Shown: one piece after another, positions 60,381 through 64,000 of the stretch | Numbering within the stretch: position 1 is the first letter of the stretch | How the letters are laid out: every line of letters begins with the position of its first letter | Assembly (NCBI RefSeq): GCF_014201825.1 | Contig: NZ_JACHFJ010000007.1 | Span: 1 to 64,000, forward strand | Direction: 5' to 3' | DNA: 64,000 bases | DNA from: Acidocella aromatica | GTDB taxonomy: Bacteria; Pseudomonadota; Alphaproteobacteria; Acetobacterales; Acetobacteraceae | Notes under the pieces: model-generated | What the model saw: only the letters and a program-made list of their open reading frames with translations | Told to the model about the DNA's origin: nothing | Databases searched by the model: none | Translations under genes and position numbers: made by a program

Positions 60381-60413
60381 GGCGTTCAGCTCCCGTAGAG
60401 GAGGCTGAGCGCC
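60381..60413 (+). promoter_or_regulatory. Hairpin between the two fusion genes
   Basis: GGCGTTCAGC (60381-60390) pairs with GCTGAGCGCC (60404-60413) with one mismatch, extended by TCC/GGA inside. No T-run follows, so it is more likely an mRNA-processing or stability element than a terminator. Confidence 0.5.
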
Positions 60414-60498
60414 TATTACGTGTCCTCACATTAAAAAAACATTACTGGAAGATAAAAATGACTTCCATCACTTCGAAAATCGCGAATAAATTCGTGAC

Positions 60499-61413
60499 AT
60501 GTCTGTTACACCCCAGAATGCGCTCATACCCCCGGCCGAGATAATCGCCGTCCTCCAGGATCTCATCAGCAGCTCAAGCGCCATTGAGGCCGCAGCCGTC
60601 GTTGCCCGCGACGGAAGGATCGTTGCCCGTGCAACACGCCGTGACGCGGAGGCAGATGCGCTGCATGCCGCCATCGCGGAGCTGCTGGCCCCCGATTCGA
60701 CGGCCATGCGCCAAGTCGCGCTGGGCACGCTGGGGCAGGTTGTGCTCTCGGCGGCGGCGCGGCGGGTGATGATCCGGCAAAGCGGTCCCAACGCGCTGAT
60801 CTGCACGCTCACCGGCGGCCATGGGCGTGGCGGATCGCAAATGCCCTCCATCAGCGGTGCCGCGGCCAAGCTTGCCGACATGGTGCCCGAGCCCCCGGCG
60901 GAACCACGCCCCGTATTCGGGACCAAGCTCGTCCCCGCCGCCACTGCCGTTCCCGAATGCCCGCTCAGCGCCGATGAGCTGTCGCGAATCGTTGCCCTGC
61001 GCCCCTATGTCATCGGCATTCTACCAAGCGTGACCGACAAGGTTTACAACGCCATCGAAGCCGAACCGCAAATGGCCAAGTTCATGGCGAACGGCACCGC
61101 CCGGCTGCGGCAAATGCATCTGGTGTGGCTGGAGAGCCTGTTCTCAGGCGAATACGGACCGGCTTTCGTCCAGCGCCAGCAGGATATCGGCCGCGCCCAC
61201 AGCTTGGCTGGTATTCCACCTGTGCTGTTCGCCGCCAACATGGCGTATCTGCGGGCAATCTTCCCCACCGCCCTGCGAACCTGCCTGGGCGAGGGTGTTC
61301 TAGCGGAAAACGCTATCGGTACCGTGATGCGACTCGTCGATTTCGCCCATGATCTGATCGACACAACATCCGCTGGTTTGATTGCGCGCCTCGGTACACC
61401 GCGCCGGGTTTGA
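60499..61413 (+). CDS. Roadblock/LC7 - protoglobin fusion protein 2
   Basis: A 304-residue paralogue of the preceding gene with the same order: Roadblock-like domain at about 12-105 (IIAVLQDLISSSSAIEAAAV, then VARDGRIVARA), a Pro-rich linker (128-155), and a protoglobin domain at 160-295 with MHLVWLESLFSGEYG and IGRAHSLAGIPPVLF, likely proximal His234. The globin parts of the two proteins are much more alike than the linkers. ATG 60499 has no good Shine-Dalgarno; a 28-codon frame from ATG 60458, with GGAAG upstream, overlaps it and may aid translation. The next feature is tRNA-Val on the other strand. Confidence 0.74.
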   Translation: MSVTPQNALIPPAEIIAVLQDLISSSSAIEAAAVVARDGRIVARATRRDAEADALHAAIAELLAPDSTAMRQVALGTLGQVVLSAAARRVMIRQSGPNALICTLTGGHGRGGSQMPSISGAAAKLADMVPEPPAEPRPVFGTKLVPAATAVPECPLSADELSRIVALRPYVIGILPSVTDKVYNAIEAEPQMAKFMANGTARLRQMHLVWLESLFSGEYGPAFVQRQQDIGRAHSLAGIPPVLFAANMAYLRAIFPTALRTCLGEGVLAENAIGTVMRLVDFAHDLIDTTSAGLIARLGTPRRV

Positions 61414-61473
61414 AATCAGGCTGCTTGCGCATGGCTGCTATTTTAGCCAATCCTCTGATTTCTTTAGTGGATA

Positions 61474-61548
61474 TGGTGGGCGCTACAGGGATTGAACCTG
61501 TGACCCCCACCATGTCAAGGTGATGCTCTACCGCTGAGCTAAGCGCCC
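61474..61548 (-). tRNA. tRNA-Val (GAC)
   Basis: A 75-nt cloverleaf with acceptor stem GGGCGCT/AGCGCCC, encoded CCA, D-arm TAGCTCAGCGGTAGAGCA and anticodon loop CTTGACA (anticodon GAC). Confidence 0.97.
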
Positions 61549-61571
61549 ATATCCACGCGGGCTTACTAGCG

Positions 61572-62915
61572 ATGTTGAGGCAAAGAGGCAAGAGCTTGGC
61601 TGACAAAGAAAAGAGATGGCGGCGCAGATTATGGCGCTCCTGGCGGTTATGGTCGCGTCGGCTGGCATTCTGGTGCGGGGCCCTGGTGGTTGGCGGGGTC
61701 AGCATCGCCTTCGCCAAGCTGGCGGACTGGGCCCAGAATACCTTCCTCACCGCGTCTCACAACTTCTGGGCGCTGCCGCTGTTACTCACCCCGGCTGGCT
61801 TCGTCCTCAGCGCCTGGGCGGCACGGGAACTCTTCCCCGGCGCGCAGGGCAGCGGCATTCCGCAAGCCATCGCCGCCCGCCAGATGCCACGCGGCATGGC
61901 GCTGCAACGCCTGCTCTCCCTGAAAATCTGCTTCGGCAAGATCGGCCTGACCGTGCTCGGCCTGCTCACCGGCGCCTCTGTGGGGCGCGAGGGGCCGACC
62001 GTGCAGGTGGGAGCGGCGCTGATGCTGCAGGTCTCGCGCATCGAGTCGCTGGCCAATGAGAGCGGGCTGATCCTGGCCGGGTCCGCCGCCGGTATCGCCG
62101 CCGCCTTCAACGCGCCGCTGGCCGGGGTGGTGTTCGCCATCGAGGAAATGAGCCGTTCCTTCGAGGTCCGCACCAATGGGCTGGTGCTCACCACCGTCAT
62201 CATATCCGGCCTGGTCTCGCTGGGCGTCACCGGCAATTACACCTATTTCGGCATCACCCATGCCGCCGTGGTGCATCCGCGCGATTGGCTGCTCACCGTG
62301 GCCTGCGGCGGGCTGGGCGGGCTGGCAGGCGGCGCGTTCTCGCGGCTGATGCTGGAGGGCTCGCGTTTCGCGAGCCGGTGGATCGCCGCCCACGACTCGC
62401 GCCGACGTTTCATCTTCCCCCTGCTCTGCGGCCTCGTGGTAGCGGGCATCGGCGTGGCCACGCATGGCGCCACCTTCGGCACCGGCTATGCCCAGGCCCG
62501 CGCCGCCGTGGAGGGCCACGCCCCAGGCTGGGATTTCTGGCTGGCCAAATTCGCGGCCACGCTGGTCACCGCCATCTCGGGCCTGCCGGGCGGTATCTTC
62601 GCGCCATCACTGGCTGTGGGGGCTGGCTTGGGGGCCTGGATCGCCGGGGCCAGCGGCGCCAGCCTGGGTGCGGTGCTGGGCATGGCCGGGTATTTCGCGG
62701 GCGTGGTGCAGTCGCCCATGACCGCCTTCGTCATCATCATGGAAATGACCGGCAACCACGCCAATGTCATCCCGCTGATGCTGGCCTCGATGCTCGGCCT
62801 TGGCGCTTCCAAGCTGATCGCGCGTGAGCCGCTTTATCACGCGCTCTCACACAATTTCCTCAGACCTTCGGCTGATACCGCGGATCGCCCGTCCGCCACA
62901 GCACAAACGCCATGA
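61572..62915 (+). CDS. ClC-family chloride channel/transporter
   Basis: A 447-residue polytopic inner-membrane protein. The ion-path motifs are GSGIPQ, GREGPTVQ and GGIFAPSLAVGAGLG, as in ClC H+/Cl- exchangers and channels; a basic N-terminus (RWRRRLWRSWRLWSRR) precedes the first helix. There is no C-terminal CBS pair. ATG 61572 lacks a ribosome-binding site; TTG 61596, behind AGAGG, is an alternative. Its 3' end overlaps the convergent peptidase gene by 56 bases. Confidence 0.88.
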   Translation: MLRQRGKSLADKEKRWRRRLWRSWRLWSRRLAFWCGALVVGGVSIAFAKLADWAQNTFLTASHNFWALPLLLTPAGFVLSAWAARELFPGAQGSGIPQAIAARQMPRGMALQRLLSLKICFGKIGLTVLGLLTGASVGREGPTVQVGAALMLQVSRIESLANESGLILAGSAAGIAAAFNAPLAGVVFAIEEMSRSFEVRTNGLVLTTVIISGLVSLGVTGNYTYFGITHAAVVHPRDWLLTVACGGLGGLAGGAFSRLMLEGSRFASRWIAAHDSRRRFIFPLLCGLVVAGIGVATHGATFGTGYAQARAAVEGHAPGWDFWLAKFAATLVTAISGLPGGIFAPSLAVGAGLGAWIAGASGASLGAVLGMAGYFAGVVQSPMTAFVIIMEMTGNHANVIPLMLASMLGLGASKLIAREPLYHALSHNFLRPSADTADRPSATAQTP

Positions 62916-64000
62916 TGTCGGCGGTTTCCTGATCGCGCTGGGCGCGGGTGGAGCCGATCCCGTGCCCGGCATCCGTGTCCACGCGCAGCAGCACCGGATT
63001 GCCCGAGGCCGTGGCCGCCTGTAGCCGCGCCGCCATCTTGGCGGGCTCCCAGGGCGCCACGCGCGGATCGTTCATCCCGGTGGTCAGCAGCACGGACGGG
63101 TATTTCACCTTGTCATGCACATGCTGGTAGGCATCCATCGCCAGCAGGTCGTGGAACCCCTCTTCGGTTTTCACCGTGCCGAATTCAGGGATGTTCGGCG
63201 GGCCGTTGGGCGAGAACTCGCTGCGCAGCGCATCTGAAACGCCGACCATGTCGATCACCGCCGCCACCAACTCCGGGCGCTCGGTGAGCAGCCGCCCCAC
63301 GGTGATGCCGCCCGCCGAGCCGCCGATCACCGCCACGCGCCGGTGCGAGGTGTATCCAGCCTCGATAAGATGCAGCACGCAATCCTCGGCATCCTGCCAT
63401 GTATGGTATTTCTCCGCCTTCTGCCCTGCCAGATGCCATTCCTCTCCCAGCTCCCCACCGCCGCGCACATGCGCCACGGCGAACACCCCACCGGCATCGA
63501 GAAACGGCAGCCAGCGCGCCAGAAAAACCGGATCGAGCGTGATGCCGTAAGCACCGTATGCTTCCATCAGCAGCGGCTCGGCCCCGTCCCGCTTCACTCC
63601 TTTGCGATAGACAATGGAGAGCGGCACGCGCGCACCATCCCGCGCGGTGGCGAACACCTCTTCCGAGACATAGGGGGAAACGTCGATCTCCGGCCGGGGG
63701 GCGATGTCCGTTTGCATCACCCCGCCATCGGGTGCCACATGGCAGATCACCTGCGGCCGCACCCAGGATTCCAGGCCGAACCACGCACCGCCATGCAGCG
63801 TGTCGGCGTAGAAGCTGTCCTCATCGATGGCGCCGGAAAACGGCAGCGCCACCTGGGTGATCTTGCCGTCCGCGCCCAAGTGCCGCAGCCCGGCCAGCCC
63901 GGCATCGAGTTCGCGGATATACAAGCCATCCCGCGCCGCCGCGATGGCGCGGATCACCGCCATGCTCTGCGGCACCACCTCCACGGCATTGGCGATTTGC
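62860..64000 (-). CDS. Prolyl oligopeptidase family S9 peptidase, 5' end outside the window
   Basis: The C-terminal part (at least 374 residues) of an S9A peptidase. The catalytic Ser lies in GGSAGG, Asp in TTGMNDPRV and His in DAGHGIGS; the end of the beta-propeller domain is at the window edge. MEAYGAYGITLDP and RGGGELGEEWHLAG are family hallmarks. The start lies beyond base 64000, so length and any signal peptide cannot be judged. Confidence 0.9.
   Translation of the reverse strand, partial: QIANAVEVVPQSMAVIRAIAAARDGLYIRELDAGLAGLRHLGADGKITQVALPFSGAIDEDSFYADTLHGGAWFGLESWVRPQVICHVAPDGGVMQTDIAPRPEIDVSPYVSEEVFATARDGARVPLSIVYRKGVKRDGAEPLLMEAYGAYGITLDPVFLARWLPFLDAGGVFAVAHVRGGGELGEEWHLAGQKAEKYHTWQDAEDCVLHLIEAGYTSHRRVAVIGGSAGGITVGRLLTERPELVAAVIDMVGVSDALRSEFSPNGPPNIPEFGTVKTEEGFHDLLAMDAYQHVHDKVKYPSVLLTTGMNDPRVAPWEPAKMAARLQAATASGNPVLLRVDTDAGHGIGSTRAQRDQETADIMAFVLWRTGDPRYQPKV

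Noticed and set aside
60458-60544. 28-codon frame as a protein gene in its own right
   Set aside because: It has a fair ribosome-binding site but mostly overlaps the fusion gene in another register; a leader role is the most that can be argued.

Overview
The window looks like one stretch of an alphaproteobacterial chromosome, most likely from the Acetobacteraceae (an Acidocella- or Acidiphilium-like organism). This is an inference from high GC, gene content (a long NADP-type isocitrate dehydrogenase, an addBA-trxA block, a GAAC-N7-GAAC SOS box at recA) and typical rhodospirillalean protein sequences; no 16S rRNA is present. Almost all DNA is coding. Most genes are housekeeping, and the accessory content is limited to one insertion element and a few unusual small operons.

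Layout. 1-378 is G-poor sequence with no convincing gene. 397-2789 holds an LPS-sugar pair (UDP-glucuronate epimerase-like gene and gmhA) and 3-hydroxybutyrate dehydrogenase. 2853-5475 is a complete IS1-family (ISMhu11-like) element with 20-bp inverted repeats, an 8-bp target duplication and three passenger genes; it sits between the divergent bdhA and patatin genes. 5552-15511 holds patatin, parE, HU, tRNA-Phe, tRNA-Thr, a short unlisted ORF overlapping dcd, murA, a DUF1810 gene, a frameshifted GNAT gene, rnd and aspS. 15598-17942 is a Pho regulon unit (two tandem Pho boxes, pstB-phoU-phoB) without pstSCA. 17992-24341 holds a DauA-like oxidase and hydrolase pair, then an O-antigen ligase-like / beta-propeller / sterol-desaturase operon and argG. 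24391-30984 holds a GFA-type protein, a group III truncated hemoglobin under an NsrR-like operator, recA under an SOS box, a hybrid histidine kinase and alaS. 31033-36948 holds two envelope-glycan membrane genes, serA, serC and a divergent Lrp regulator. 37173-38664 holds an orphan Roadblock/LC7-like protein and a ferredoxin-NADP reductase. 38724-50847 holds tsaE-murU-addB-addA-trxA, a thioesterase, a lipoprotein hydrolase, a Zn-ribbon protein and a PolA whose 3'-5' exonuclease residues are lost. 50967-58535 holds icd, a ferritin-like protein with an iron-type operator, trpBA, a Gly/Gln-rich lipoprotein, cysQ, pepA and a small unknown protein. 58729-61413 holds an S24-type repressor followed by two paralogous genes that each fuse an N-terminal Roadblock/LC7 domain to a C-terminal protoglobin heme-sensor domain. 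The window ends with tRNA-Val, a ClC channel and a truncated prolyl oligopeptidase.

The strongest candidate for an undescribed system is the tandem Roadblock-protoglobin pair at 59494-61413: heme sensing apparently coupled to a fold that in other bacteria (MglB) regulates small Ras-like GTPases. Second is the insertion element, in which related inverted repeats built on ATGCTT/AAGCAT cover the ribosome-binding sites of two passenger genes, and the same motif lies upstream of the transposase.
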